DNA of 47,846 bases, taken from positions 1 to 47,846 of IMG/VR virus record IMGVR_UViG_3300037961_002446. One strand, given 5' to 3'. Below are positions 29,860-38,858 of this stretch, piece by piece. How positions within the stretch are numbered: the first letter of the stretch is position 1; every line of letters begins with the position of its first letter. Origin of the DNA: a virus. A model generated the notes under the pieces. That model had not been told where the DNA came from. It saw nothing but the letters and a program-made list of their open reading frames with translations, and searched no databases. Both the position numbers and the translations under genes were made by a program.

Positions 29860-30215
29860 ATGCTATGTTTAATGATGTTGAAATTCAGAAATGGATTGAG
29901 CGTCATGGCGTAGCCACAAGTTTCACTTTCATTGTCTATGCTGATATATCAGATGAAGAAGTTGAATTACTAATCAAAGGACTAGTAGTTCAAATAACTG
30001 AACACGCTAAATCAATGGCAGTTTTCTTTGACAAGATAAATGAAGAACAAGCAGTTGCTTGGAATGTATATAGAGGAACAAGTCTTACTTTTGTGTTTGC
30101 AGGTGATAAGGAAGAAATAGAACCTATCATTAAGCATATCATAGAAGATGGTTTAGAGTATCTAAAATACAAAGCCGAATATCTTTCAATGAATAGGAGC
30201 GTATCTCATGTATAG
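29856..30215 (+). CDS. Small alpha/beta hypothetical protein
   Basis: A 119-residue protein with a GTG start (GTGA overlap) or an ATG three codons on. Alternating strands and helices (TSFTFIVYADISDEEVELL, AVAWNVYRGTSLTFVFAG) suggest a ferredoxin-like fold. Function unknown. Confidence 0.6.
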   Translation: MNAMFNDVEIQKWIERHGVATSFTFIVYADISDEEVELLIKGLVVQITEHAKSMAVFFDKINEEQAVAWNVYRGTSLTFVFAGDKEEIEPIIKHIIEDGLEYLKYKAEYLSMNRSVSHV

Positions 30216-30603
30216 TAAGGATATGCTTATCGGTATTATTCTAGGAGTTGCTAAAATGGAACTCCATATAGAAAGAAATAATACTTCTAGTATAGGGTAT
30301 AACGCAAGACTGCGTTTGAATATTAGGGGAGAAGAAGCCTTCTTGAAAGGTATTCAAAGAAGCCTTGAACAACACCAAATCAAATCTACTTTCAAAGAAA
30401 AAGAACATAATTCAAGACCAAAACCAATACTGCGTATAGGTGGAATAAAGGAACTTTACAAGATAAGCAAGTTAGTTCCTAACCTACCTGATGCTAAAGG
30501 TGAATGGTCTGATTTTAGACAAGCGGTTCACATAATATCAAATGGCCATCATAGACAGGCAAAAGGAATAGAAATACTAATGAAAATAAAAGGGGTAATT
30601 TAA
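30208..30603 (+). CDS. LAGLIDADG-endonuclease-like fold, probably domesticated
   Basis: A 131-residue protein. LIGIILGVAKMELHIERNN (about 7-25) matches the position of a LAGLIDADG helix and first strand but lacks its acidic catalytic residues. It is followed by YNARLRLNIRGEEAFLKGIQ and the repeat-like PILRIGGIKELYKISKLV expected of a single-repeat LAGLIDADG domain. It may be a DNA-binding relic or a recruited replication accessory; it is embedded in the replication block without an intron or intein. Weak assignment. Confidence 0.4.
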   Translation: MYSKDMLIGIILGVAKMELHIERNNTSSIGYNARLRLNIRGEEAFLKGIQRSLEQHQIKSTFKEKEHNSRPKPILRIGGIKELYKISKLVPNLPDAKGEWSDFRQAVHIISNGHHRQAKGIEILMKIKGVI

Positions 30604-31451
30604 TGGGATTAACCACAATGAATAAGAATAGAGCAATTTTGATTACAGGAAAAACAGGAACAGGAAAGTCCACTAAGGCTAAGACTTTTGTTAATAATCC
30701 TAAGATAGTCTATGCAGATGATGTAGACTTTGATGTATTTTCTCACCCCATAGAAGATGGGATTATCATTGAAGATGTGCATTACAATGCTGATAAGCAA
30801 GGCATATTGACAATCTTAAGACTATACAAAGGACAAGTTGTATTGACTTCAATTAATGAGAAATCAGTTCCTAAAGAAATCAAAACTATGTGTCAGATTA
30901 AAAGAGCAGGTTCAGTAAATCACTTGAGAAATGAAATTGCTACTATGGCGATACATAGTGAAGAACCATCTTCCTATGAAAGAGATACATATTCCTTAGT
31001 GAATGAGTATCTAAGAGAGTCAGATAGAGATTTAATGGCTAAACTATTATTGTTCAATAAGCCATCAGATACACAGATTATTTCTTGGCTTGCTGAAAAT
31101 ATACACCCTAACAAGTTGATTTTTGTTGATGGTGTAGTAAAGAGAAGATGGAGTCAAAGATACTTCTATGAGATGTTAGCCTATGCTCATAGTGGTAAAT
31201 CATTTGGGAGGCTTTCAATGCCTCAAAGAAAAAAGTATTCGCAAATACCTAAGTTAGCAAGAAGACTTGGAGTAAAAAATCCAAAAGTCTTACGGCAACT
31301 TTGTATGGATAAGACCTTAGTTTCATCTTTTCAAAAGAAACTAAATAACGCTGAATGCCGAATACTAGGATTAGGCGAAAAGAAAAAGATGCGTAGAAAG
31401 GTGAGTAAAAGTCCAGAAGCGCAACAGAAAAAGTTGGAGGATTATATATGA
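30603..31451 (+). CDS. AAA+ ATPase, divergent clamp-loader large subunit-like
   Basis: A 282-residue protein. GKTGTGKST near residue 16 is a Walker A loop, GIIIEDVH a possible Walker B region, and VVLTSINE a sensor-1-like strand. The C-terminus QKKLEDYI fits a PCNA-interacting (PIP) box at the extreme end, as in archaeal RFC large subunits. Together with the RFC small subunit two genes downstream, it probably forms the clamp loader. Similarity to cellular RFC-L is low, so other ATPase roles remain open. Confidence 0.55.
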   Translation: MGLTTMNKNRAILITGKTGTGKSTKAKTFVNNPKIVYADDVDFDVFSHPIEDGIIIEDVHYNADKQGILTILRLYKGQVVLTSINEKSVPKEIKTMCQIKRAGSVNHLRNEIATMAIHSEEPSSYERDTYSLVNEYLRESDRDLMAKLLLFNKPSDTQIISWLAENIHPNKLIFVDGVVKRRWSQRYFYEMLAYAHSGKSFGRLSMPQRKKYSQIPKLARRLGVKNPKVLRQLCMDKTLVSSFQKKLNNAECRILGLGEKKKMRRKVSKSPEAQQKKLEDYI

Positions 31452-31657
31452 CAAAAGCATTTAAATTAAGACTGATAAAGGTAATGGGAGATAAAGAATT
31501 AACAACAAGAGAAATTGTCTATTTACTAAAAGAAACAGACACTTTCACTAATTCTTTTACCTCTTATCAAATAGGACAAGTTTTACGAGGCAAAGAATTT
31601 GAGAAAGTTCGCTACAGTAGAAAAGCAAAAGGCCACATTTGGAGGGTTAAACAATGA
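31448..31657 (+). CDS. Small winged-helix-like protein
   Basis: A 69-residue basic protein (ELTTREIVYLLKET..., SYQIGQVLRGKEFEKVRYSR, GHIWRVKQ), typical of a winged helix. It lies between the two clamp-loader genes. Probably DNA-binding. Confidence 0.6.
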   Translation: MTKAFKLRLIKVMGDKELTTREIVYLLKETDTFTNSFTSYQIGQVLRGKEFEKVRYSRKAKGHIWRVKQ

Positions 31658-31836
31658 GTAGAATTGAAGAAGAAGTTTGTAAGAAAATAATGATGAGAGC
31701 CGATATTGGAGAAATCAAATACGGTGTAACAATGGAGAAAGAACAACTGACAAGAAAAGAATGGTTAATCCATGCTCAAGAAGAGGCTATGGATTTGGCT
31801 ATTTACTTGCAGAAACTAATAGAAATGGAGGAATAA
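31654..31836 (+). CDS. MazG-like (all-alpha NTP pyrophosphatase) fragment or mini-protein
   Basis: A 60-residue protein with GEIKYGVTMEKEQLTRKEWL then HAQEEAMDLAIYLQKLI, the pattern of small phage MazG-like proteins (KYG...EW..HA.EE..D...Y). Such proteins hydrolyse nucleotides or bind them; this one is at the short end of the family. Confidence 0.55.
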   Translation: MSRIEEEVCKKIMMRADIGEIKYGVTMEKEQLTRKEWLIHAQEEAMDLAIYLQKLIEMEE

Positions 31837-31838
31837 TT

Positions 31839-32750
31839 ATGTTATGGACGGAGAAATACAGACCGAGTAAACTAGGAGATATTATCGGACAAGAACACTT
31901 TGTAATGGACGCTCATTCTTGGAAAGAAGAAGGCAATATGCCTAATATTCTTATCTACGGAAATCCGGGTAATGGGAAGACAAGTGCTTGTATTGTTTTA
32001 GGAAAGACAATGTTAGGAGATGCATTTACAGATAATTTCATTGAAATAAATGCATCAGATGATAGACGCTTAGAAACAGTAAGAACCAAAATTAAGAACT
32101 TTGCTCAAAGTGCTACTTATGGTGATGTTCCATTTAGAATGTGTTTACTAGATGAAATGGACGGTATGACTAATGATGCTCAAAATGCTTTGAAGCGTAT
32201 TATGGAAAGATATGCTAGCAACATTAGATTCATTATTACTTGTAATGATAGAAACAAGATTATCTTTGCATTACAAAGTAGATGTGCTAATTACCACTTC
32301 AAACCAATTACAGAAGAAAGTATGTTGAATGTTGTTGAGAATATCCTTGACAAAGAGAATATAACTCGCTTTTCTAGGGACGATTTGAACCCCTTTATAT
32401 ATGCCATGAACGGTGATATTCGTAGGGCAATAACCGAACTTCAAGCGGCCAAGTCAAGTGATTCAACACTACAGAAGCAGATAGAAGTCAGCCTAGAAGA
32501 CTACAAGAAAATAATAATGAAGATAATCAATAAAAATACCAATGTGCTAAACGATATTCATAACTTACTGTATGAAGGACAGACCGTAAGAGAGGTCTGT
32601 ATCGGATTACATGAAGCGATTATCAATGCAGAAGGGCTTGATAATAATGTTAAATTCAAATTTTTAAGAACAATAGGAGAAGCAGAATGGCGTTCCAATA
32701 CAATGACACCGAAACTATTGCTATCATGGCTAGTGGGGCAGTTATTGTGA
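31839..32750 (+). CDS. rfcS: Replication factor C small subunit
   Basis: A 303-residue clamp-loader ATPase. WTEKYRPSKLGDIIGQ at the start is the RFC signature, then GNPGNGKTSA (Walker A), FIEINASDDR, LLDEMDGMT (Walker B), RFIITCND (sensor 1), and a C-terminal collar helix bundle. It loads PCNA (35830) onto DNA. The start at 31839 is chosen over an upstream in-frame one because the family begins W-x-E-K-Y-R-P. Confidence 0.93.
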   Translation: MLWTEKYRPSKLGDIIGQEHFVMDAHSWKEEGNMPNILIYGNPGNGKTSACIVLGKTMLGDAFTDNFIEINASDDRRLETVRTKIKNFAQSATYGDVPFRMCLLDEMDGMTNDAQNALKRIMERYASNIRFIITCNDRNKIIFALQSRCANYHFKPITEESMLNVVENILDKENITRFSRDDLNPFIYAMNGDIRRAITELQAAKSSDSTLQKQIEVSLEDYKKIIMKIINKNTNVLNDIHNLLYEGQTVREVCIGLHEAIINAEGLDNNVKFKFLRTIGEAEWRSNTMTPKLLLSWLVGQLL

Positions 32751-32793
32751 GGATAACAAAAACGGAGAAAAACAGAAAAGGTAAGGTGAAAAT

Positions 32794-34017
32794 ATGATAC
32801 CAGAAGAAACGAGAAAAGAGATAGAAAAGAGCGCACAATACATCAATATGAGTGTAGAAGAGGCGTTAGCAAAGTTTGAGGAGATTTGTTCCGAGAACGG
32901 ACTAAGCGTAGATGACCCAATCGCAAAGGGTCTATGGCGTAATTTTGTTGCTAACGCACGAAGAAATGCAAATGCAAATAACGATAGTAATAACAGTAAT
33001 GATTCTTACTACAAAAATGCATTCGGTTTCTTCGTTTCCCTTGATGCACCTAGAGATATGATGAGTTGGAATAGAGCAAGAGCAAAAGAAGAATTCCTAA
33101 GAGATTCTGATAATGCTTTGGAGAACGGAATTGTAGCGGTGGCTAATGAAAACGCTTTGGGTAAGTGGACTGTTTCTAGATACCATAATAATGAGTATAG
33201 AGAAAAGGTCTTAGCAAGTTTGCCCGATGGTGCTGAAACACTTGAAGATGGAAGAGTGTTTATTCCACTAGATAATACTGTTACTTACATGAATGGTGGA
33301 AAGAACAATAACTACGGTAAACCACTACCAAAGGAACAAATGCGTAGAACAGGTGTGTTCTATGGTTCACTAGGTCAAGGTGAAATGAAGCCGTATTTCT
33401 TTTCATACAAGAATCAAGGCGGAGTAGATTTTGCACCTAACACATTTGAGTGGGTGCATTTCCTTTGTGTTGCTAGTGATGACGGGCTTAATTTGTATGG
33501 GGCTAAAGACTTGACTTCAAGCAGTCTTACTCTAAATGCAGATATGAACCCTGAAAACGAACTATACAGGGATATGTCAGACTTTGAGTTTGAGAAGGCT
33601 CTACAAGGCAACTTTGATAGTCATTTGACTCCACTAGTTGAGTTAGATAGAGCGCACCTTGAAAGACAAGGACTTCCTTCTAAAGAAAGATATATTATTA
33701 CAGACGGAACAGTGACAAACATGAATATGACTCCCGCTTCTAATGGAAACAGAATCATAAACATAAGTGATTTGAATACTGAAATGGACTTTGATAACGA
33801 TGGTTTGGGAATAACAACTTGTTGGATTCCTGAACATCTAACTCTAGACTTTGGTATTGGTTCTTCTGTAATTATTGTAGGAAGAACAAGTCAAAGAACC
33901 ACCGATGAAGGAGTAGAACCTGTGACAATAAATGTTTCAGGTCTTCTTTGTGTAGAAAGGAAAGGTTCAGCAGTAGAAGTTTCACAACCAATGGAGGAAG
34001 ACTTTGATTGGTTTTGA
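32794..34017 (+). CDS. RPA/SSB-like single-stranded DNA-binding protein
   Basis: A 407-residue protein in the replication block. The N-terminal 60 residues are helical, followed by an asparagine-rich linker (NANANNDSNNSNDS). The beta-rich body has probable OB folds (ERYIITDGTVTNMNM to SSVIIVGRTSQ; EPVTINVSGLLCVERK). The acidic aromatic tip MEEDFDWF resembles the protein-binding tails of single-strand binding proteins. Assignment rests on layout and context. Confidence 0.5.
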   Translation: MIPEETRKEIEKSAQYINMSVEEALAKFEEICSENGLSVDDPIAKGLWRNFVANARRNANANNDSNNSNDSYYKNAFGFFVSLDAPRDMMSWNRARAKEEFLRDSDNALENGIVAVANENALGKWTVSRYHNNEYREKVLASLPDGAETLEDGRVFIPLDNTVTYMNGGKNNNYGKPLPKEQMRRTGVFYGSLGQGEMKPYFFSYKNQGGVDFAPNTFEWVHFLCVASDDGLNLYGAKDLTSSSLTLNADMNPENELYRDMSDFEFEKALQGNFDSHLTPLVELDRAHLERQGLPSKERYIITDGTVTNMNMTPASNGNRIINISDLNTEMDFDNDGLGITTCWIPEHLTLDFGIGSSVIIVGRTSQRTTDEGVEPVTINVSGLLCVERKGSAVEVSQPMEEDFDWF

Positions 34018-34072
34018 GATTAAACTCTAATTAGTTTCCCCGTAGAAATGTCGTTAGGTGTGATGAGCCTAG

Positions 34073-34420
34073 ATGATGATGCGGTATGATGAGTTGGCGA
34101 CATTACAGAATTCATGTCGGAAACTAATGCGGATTAAGTGTAAATGTGAACTTAAAGGGGAAATTGACATTCAAATGGGTGCGAAGCCCTATGCTTTTGG
34201 AGAAATTAAGATGAAGATATATAGGAATGCAGTAATGACGGATAGAGCCTTTATCCACTATAAGAACATTCAACATATTTCATGGAATTATCATGGGGAT
34301 AGTGTTGAAGTTAAGATATATTCAGGTGTAGGCAACCCTATCATAAACCATATTAGTTCTAGTGAATTAGATAAACTAGTAAACCGATATGCTGAATTTA
34401 AAGGAGTTGAATTACAGTGA
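34073..34420 (+). CDS. Small hypothetical protein
   Basis: A 115-residue protein with N-terminal CRKLMRIKCKC and a beta-rich body. Three in-frame ATGs at the start leave the exact first residue uncertain. Coupled to the next gene by GTGA. Function unknown. Confidence 0.6.
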   Translation: MMMRYDELATLQNSCRKLMRIKCKCELKGEIDIQMGAKPYAFGEIKMKIYRNAVMTDRAFIHYKNIQHISWNYHGDSVEVKIYSGVGNPIINHISSSELDKLVNRYAEFKGVELQ

Positions 34421-34671
34421 ATGAGTTAAAGGAAAACAGATACTTAATCAAATCAAACAGTTATATGGTTGATTTGTTCAATGTGGATTTTATCACATGG
34501 AAAGAAAATGAGAGAGTTGAGGGAACTTATTGGGCTAAACTACACATTGGTAGTAAAGAAGCACGATTTGTTTGTCAAGACTTAGACGCTCTCAGGCATT
34601 TGCTAGAAGAATGGTCTAAAGTTAGAGGAAAAGAGATAACAATTGAAAACGAAGATATAATGGAATGGTGA
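34417..34671 (+). CDS. Small hypothetical protein, GTG start
   Basis: An 84-residue protein related in layout to its upstream neighbour (beta-rich, ending in a helix with L..LVNR.A/L..LLEEWSKVRG), so the two may be distant paralogs. GTG start within a GTGA overlap. Confidence 0.6.
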   Translation: MNELKENRYLIKSNSYMVDLFNVDFITWKENERVEGTYWAKLHIGSKEARFVCQDLDALRHLLEEWSKVRGKEITIENEDIMEW

Positions 34672-35498
34672 AAAATATGGGATTGACAAGCGGAAAGAAA
34701 GAAGTAGTGGTAGATAGCGAAATGTATAACAACGCTAGAGTTATTGCTTTTAAGGATAAATTGACGAGGCAAACAGAAGGAAGACTAGGACGAACAAACC
34801 GTCTAATTTGTGGTGTTTGGGGAGAACCAAAGACCGTAAAAAGCGGTATTGCTCTTGATTTTCCCGATAAACAAATTTATGTTTTGGATTGGGACGATGG
34901 TTGCGAGCCTACATGGAGGCAAAACCATGATTGCACAGATAGAATTACATTATGGAATCCCGAAGTAAGGAATCATAATGGTGAACTAGATATTCAAAGG
35001 TCAGAAGCAAATTCAGAAGATTTTGTTTTGTTTGTAAAGTCTAAGATTGAAGAAGGAGAGAATGTTCTCTTTGTATTTGATGGAGTAGATAAGTGGCTAG
35101 ATTGTTGCACACTTCATGTCACAGGTTCTTCTAAGATTGGAAAACCACAGAAGATGAAGTTTGAATGGGGTAAGAGAAATGCTCCGTTCTATTCTCTTTT
35201 GATGATGTGTAAGAATCTAAATTGCGACCAAATTTACATTACTCACGCTAAGGCTGATTATGGCGCAACAGGAGAAGTAGTAGGAACTAAACCTAATTGG
35301 CACAATTGGGGCGACTACCTACATCAAATTATTAACACAAAAAGAACCCTCAAGAAAGGAGATGTTGTTTACAAATCTACCTTACTTAGCAGTAAAACAA
35401 ATACTGCACTAGTCGGCAAAACATGGGAAACCCTTGAAGTCGGTGATGGTAAGGTAAATTGGAACGGTATTCCTGATATGAGGGAGGGAAATATTTGA
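34665..35498 (+). CDS. RecA/Sak4-like ATPase, putative recombinase
   Basis: A 277-residue protein. GVWGEPKTVKSGIAL (about 50-64) is a P-loop variant as in Sak4-type phage recombinases (GxPKxxKS/T), DKQIYVLDWDDG follows as in RecA-like folds, and NVLFVFDGVDKW (about 130-141) is the Walker B strand. Probably acts in recombination or repair with the nucleases nearby. GTG 34668 or ATG 34677 are alternative starts. Confidence 0.6.
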   Translation: MVKNMGLTSGKKEVVVDSEMYNNARVIAFKDKLTRQTEGRLGRTNRLICGVWGEPKTVKSGIALDFPDKQIYVLDWDDGCEPTWRQNHDCTDRITLWNPEVRNHNGELDIQRSEANSEDFVLFVKSKIEEGENVLFVFDGVDKWLDCCTLHVTGSSKIGKPQKMKFEWGKRNAPFYSLLMMCKNLNCDQIYITHAKADYGATGEVVGTKPNWHNWGDYLHQIINTKRTLKKGDVVYKSTLLSSKTNTALVGKTWETLEVGDGKVNWNGIPDMREGNI

Positions 35499-35833
35499 AG
35501 ACATTTTGCGGTATAGCAGATGCACATGGTTTAGAGTCTTTTATGGAATGCGAGGGCATGGGATATGCACCAATGACCATTACCATGAGAGCGCAACTAA
35601 ATAGACAAAGACACGCTATGGTCTATTGGGTTGAATTAAACGATGAACAAGTAGAACAAATGAATGAAGCAATAGAACAGGCTAAACAAGATAGCGATTG
35701 GCATAAGCCATTGTTGTTATTGAAAAACCCTGATTTTATTGATTCAGTAGCATTTGAGGATTCAATGAAAAACAGTTGGGATATGATACCTAATGATAGG
35801 CTAGACCCTTATTGGGGTGGTGATGAAGAATGA
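35495..35833 (+). CDS. Small hypothetical protein, TTG start
   Basis: A 112-residue protein beginning with TTG in a TTGA overlap (MKTFCGIADAHGLESFMECE). GIADAHGLE resembles the first loop of phosphoesterase-like proteins, but the required metal motifs are absent. Function unknown. Confidence 0.6.
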   Translation: MKTFCGIADAHGLESFMECEGMGYAPMTITMRAQLNRQRHAMVYWVELNDEQVEQMNEAIEQAKQDSDWHKPLLLLKNPDFIDSVAFEDSMKNSWDMIPNDRLDPYWGGDEE

Positions 35834-36597
35834 TGTTTACAGTAGATAGTAAGGAAATGCAAAACGCATTAGATAAGATACAGGTAAAAGGAAAGCACTT
35901 GACTACAGGTGGCTTTTCTAACTCTAGTATCGGTTCTTTGTTTTGGGCTGAATTGAAGGATAATAACTTGAGTATGTGGAATGGAGATACAACATTTATT
36001 GTTTGTATCAATATGGAAGTTGAAGGAACTAAAGATGGTAATTTTATTGCCGATGCAAAAGAAATGATACCGTTCTTGAAAACCTTTGATGGGAATGTTC
36101 AGTTTGACATAGGAGATATGATTAAACTAAGTCAGGAATCTAAAAATGCGAATTTGCAGAAAGTGGCTATTCATAGTGGTTTTGAAGCCATTACTAGAAT
36201 TAGGACTATGTTAGGCAACCATGTTGTTTACGAGCCTGTCCCACAGAAGTTGTTTGGTTTTAACAAAACTGCCTTTGAAGGGGCATTTACTCTTAATCAA
36301 GAACAGTTCAAGAATACGCTAAAAGCGTGTGAGTTGGCCAAATCGGGTATTTACAAGTTAGACTACAAAGAACAGAATGTTGAGTTCTCTAGTGGAAATA
36401 ACACTTCTAGTAAATATTCAGCCACTATTACACCTGCATATAACTTAGGAGAAGAAGCCACACTAGAGTTTAGTGGGCCGCTTTATTCATTCTTTGATAA
36501 AGACCAATTACTAAACTTCTATGTAAAAGATGAATTCCCTTTGCTTATTGTAGCAAATGATAGATTAATGGTCAAAGCCCCAACAGTAAACGGGTGA
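35830..36597 (+). CDS. pcn: PCNA, DNA polymerase sliding clamp
   Basis: A 255-residue protein of typical PCNA length, with two-domain alpha/beta repeats. DAKEMIPFLKTFDGNVQFDI (about 75-95), a basic interdomain region, YSATITPAYNLGE and the C-terminal FYVKDEFPLLIV...RLMVKAP (PCNA ends Y-x-x-D-x-P-L-x-L...Y-x-L-A-P) support it. It tethers the split PolB and probably the clamp-loader subunit through PIP boxes. Confidence 0.82.
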   Translation: MMFTVDSKEMQNALDKIQVKGKHLTTGGFSNSSIGSLFWAELKDNNLSMWNGDTTFIVCINMEVEGTKDGNFIADAKEMIPFLKTFDGNVQFDIGDMIKLSQESKNANLQKVAIHSGFEAITRIRTMLGNHVVYEPVPQKLFGFNKTAFEGAFTLNQEQFKNTLKACELAKSGIYKLDYKEQNVEFSSGNNTSSKYSATITPAYNLGEEATLEFSGPLYSFFDKDQLLNFYVKDEFPLLIVANDRLMVKAPTVNG

Positions 36598-36617
36598 AAT
36601 AATAATGAGGAATACCA

Positions 36618-38270
36618 ATGATAATTAGTAAAATGGAAGATGGAAAAACAATTTACAAAGCATGGAGAGAAAACGGAGAGAGGAGATTTGAGCAAGTCAA
36701 ATTCAGACCGTATTTCTTTGTTGAGCAGACTGAAACCGAGAAGCCTCAATACAGACCTAGTAAATATATTACTAGAGAGTTTGAGTATCTTCATGGTGAT
36801 TGGGTTAATATTGACGGCACACCACTAAAGAAAGTGTTTGTAGATAACTCCTACGATATTAGAAAGGCTAAAGATAAGTTTTCTAAAACATATGAGGCTG
36901 ATGTGCCTTATCACTTTAGATACTGTGTAGATGAACTACATGATATGCCTGAATATGATATGCGTAAGTGGTATTGGGATATGGAATGGCAACAAGGCGG
37001 AGAACATGATGGTAAGATTACTACTATTGTAGCGTATGATAATTATGATAAGCAGTATCATCATTGGGTTTGGTTTCCTAATAAATACAAACATGAAATT
37101 GACAAGACAAAACCAAAATATGTTTTTGGTTCTGAAAAAGAAATGATTGCACATTTCATGACAACTATGGTTGTAAAAGACCCTGATATGTTGATTGCTT
37201 GGTTTGGTAATTTTGCTGATGTTCCTAAACTTCTTGAAAGAGCGTGTGCAGTAGGACTTAATCCATTGATTATGTCGCCTATTGGTTCTATCAAAGGTAT
37301 TAGAAAAACTAAGAATGAAGGGTTCAAGTTTCTTTACTATGATAATGGGTTTTCACCAATTGAACAACCTATTGGAGGAAGAATTACTTTGAATCTTGAT
37401 ATGGCGTTTGAGCGTCAATGGAATGATTCACAAAGAGGAACGCTACCTTCGCTATCTTTGGATTATGTATCGGAAGAAGTATTGGGTAAGAACAAATTAG
37501 TATCTGAAAAGTTTCCTGACCCTAACGAGTTTTATCGTAGAGCGTGGCTAGAAGATACAGAAACTTATCTTGAATATGCTTTGTTAGATGTAGAACTAAT
37601 GGTAGAAATTGATGAATCAAACTATTGTAGTGAGGCTATTCTAGCACTTCAAAGGCTACTAAAAGCACCATTTGATGCTTGCTTTTTTGCTTCCCACATG
37701 GGTAGTATTTACTTCATGAGAAATGCTTGGTGGAAAGCACCAACAGGAAACAAGAAAGAAAAGAAACAAGCGTATCAAGGGGCTATGATATATGACCCAC
37801 TTAGCGAAGGAACAAACGGATTACATCTTAATGTAGCCGCTTTTGATTTCGCAGGTCTATATCCTAGTATGATGATTGCTAGAAATATTAGTTGGGAAAC
37901 TATTTCTGATGAGCCTACGGAGTTTGGTGTTAATATTCTAACTCCTAGAGATTTCAGCGAACCTGTAGGTGAGGATATGATTTACTTCAAAACAGACAAG
38001 TTGGGACTATTGCCTAGAGCAGTATTAGAACTTAAAGAACTAAGAAATGAATACAAAGCCAAAATGAAAGAGGCTAGAGGAAAACCAAACGGTGAGTATA
38101 TGAAATGGTATAATAATCAAATGGCAGTTAAGAGGCTATCTGCATCTTTCTACGGCATCATTGGATTTACAGGGTTTAGTTGGGCTAATCCAAAACTAGC
38201 CGCTAGTATTACTGCTAGTGCTAGAGAAGCAATTAGATTAGCCGCATTTAAAGCGAAGGAGATGGAATAA
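36618..38270 (+). CDS. polB-N: Family B DNA polymerase, N-terminal part (exonuclease and palm, without motif C)
   Basis: 550 residues. Exo I DMEW (about 121), Exo II GNFADVP, Exo III YALLD, polymerase motif A DFAGLYPS (about 410) and motif B KRLSASFYG (about 505) are present. The frame then stops after FKAKEME, exactly where motif C should follow. Motif C is in a separate gene at 39396, so the catalytic palm must be assembled from two chains. Motif B has Ala where Asn is usual. The exonuclease looks intact. Confidence 0.9.
   Translation: MIISKMEDGKTIYKAWRENGERRFEQVKFRPYFFVEQTETEKPQYRPSKYITREFEYLHGDWVNIDGTPLKKVFVDNSYDIRKAKDKFSKTYEADVPYHFRYCVDELHDMPEYDMRKWYWDMEWQQGGEHDGKITTIVAYDNYDKQYHHWVWFPNKYKHEIDKTKPKYVFGSEKEMIAHFMTTMVVKDPDMLIAWFGNFADVPKLLERACAVGLNPLIMSPIGSIKGIRKTKNEGFKFLYYDNGFSPIEQPIGGRITLNLDMAFERQWNDSQRGTLPSLSLDYVSEEVLGKNKLVSEKFPDPNEFYRRAWLEDTETYLEYALLDVELMVEIDESNYCSEAILALQRLLKAPFDACFFASHMGSIYFMRNAWWKAPTGNKKEKKQAYQGAMIYDPLSEGTNGLHLNVAAFDFAGLYPSMMIARNISWETISDEPTEFGVNILTPRDFSEPVGEDMIYFKTDKLGLLPRAVLELKELRNEYKAKMKEARGKPNGEYMKWYNNQMAVKRLSASFYGIIGFTGFSWANPKLAASITASAREAIRLAAFKAKEME
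38250..38267 (+). repeat. Direct repeat flanking the endonuclease gene, left copy
   Basis: AAAGCGAAGGAGATGGAA, at the very end of polB-N, matches 38835-38852 at 16 of 18 positions. Both copies encode KAKEM and contain the Shine-Dalgarno of the next gene. Confidence 0.4.
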
Positions 38271-38858
38271 ATGGGGTGTGTTTATTTTGTTAAACATAAG
38301 GGATTAGACCCTATTAAAATAGGAATGTCTACCTACAACAATCCTTTTCATAGGGTAGTAGATATGGAAGTTGCTAGTCCTTTTGGCATAGAATTATTAG
38401 GGTTTATTAAAACTGACAATCCCCTAAAATTAGAAAAAAAATATCATTCTAAATTTAGTTCTTCATGTATCAAAGGTGAATGGTTTTCTATACCAATAGA
38501 ACAAGTATATTCTATACTAGAATACCATAATGGTAAAAATGTAATGTCACAAATTGCTGCTTTAATTGAAGAACTAGAAATTTCTCCTAGAGAAGCACTT
38601 GAATTAATTGCGAAACAAAGAAAAGGTTTTCATGTTGATGTTGATGTTCACAATGCTTTTAGGAACATTTATTCTGATTTAGTAAAAACTACTAATTCAA
38701 GGTGGGTTTCCAAAAAAGAACTAATAGACCAATATTGTAAAAAGGTTAGGCGAAGTAAGGCGCAAGCATACAGACATTTTAAAAAAATAGAAAATACTTT
38801 TTTAACTCATAGTAAAAACAGAAAAACACTTATCAAAGCAAAGGAGATGAAAATATGA
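38271..38858 (+). CDS. T5orf172/GIY-YIG-type endonuclease with C-terminal HTH
   Basis: A 195-residue protein, zero bases after the polB-N stop. Residues 1-85 fit the T5orf172 GIY-YIG family: CVYFVKHKGLDPIKIGMS, later KLEKKYHSKF and GEWFSI. The C-terminal part (about 150-180), KKVRRSKAQAYRHFKKIE, is strikingly like the C-terminus of the helicase at 43893 (KKSQAQIYRHYEVIRHK). It may be a free-standing homing endonuclease lodged in the polymerase locus. Confidence 0.75.
   Translation: MGCVYFVKHKGLDPIKIGMSTYNNPFHRVVDMEVASPFGIELLGFIKTDNPLKLEKKYHSKFSSSCIKGEWFSIPIEQVYSILEYHNGKNVMSQIAALIEELEISPREALELIAKQRKGFHVDVDVHNAFRNIYSDLVKTTNSRWVSKKELIDQYCKKVRRSKAQAYRHFKKIENTFLTHSKNRKTLIKAKEMKI
38835..38852 (+). 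repeat. Direct repeat flanking the endonuclease gene, right copy
   Basis: AAAGCAAAGGAGATGAAA at the end of the endonuclease gene; see 38250-38267. Part of the similarity is a shared Shine-Dalgarno. Confidence 0.4.
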
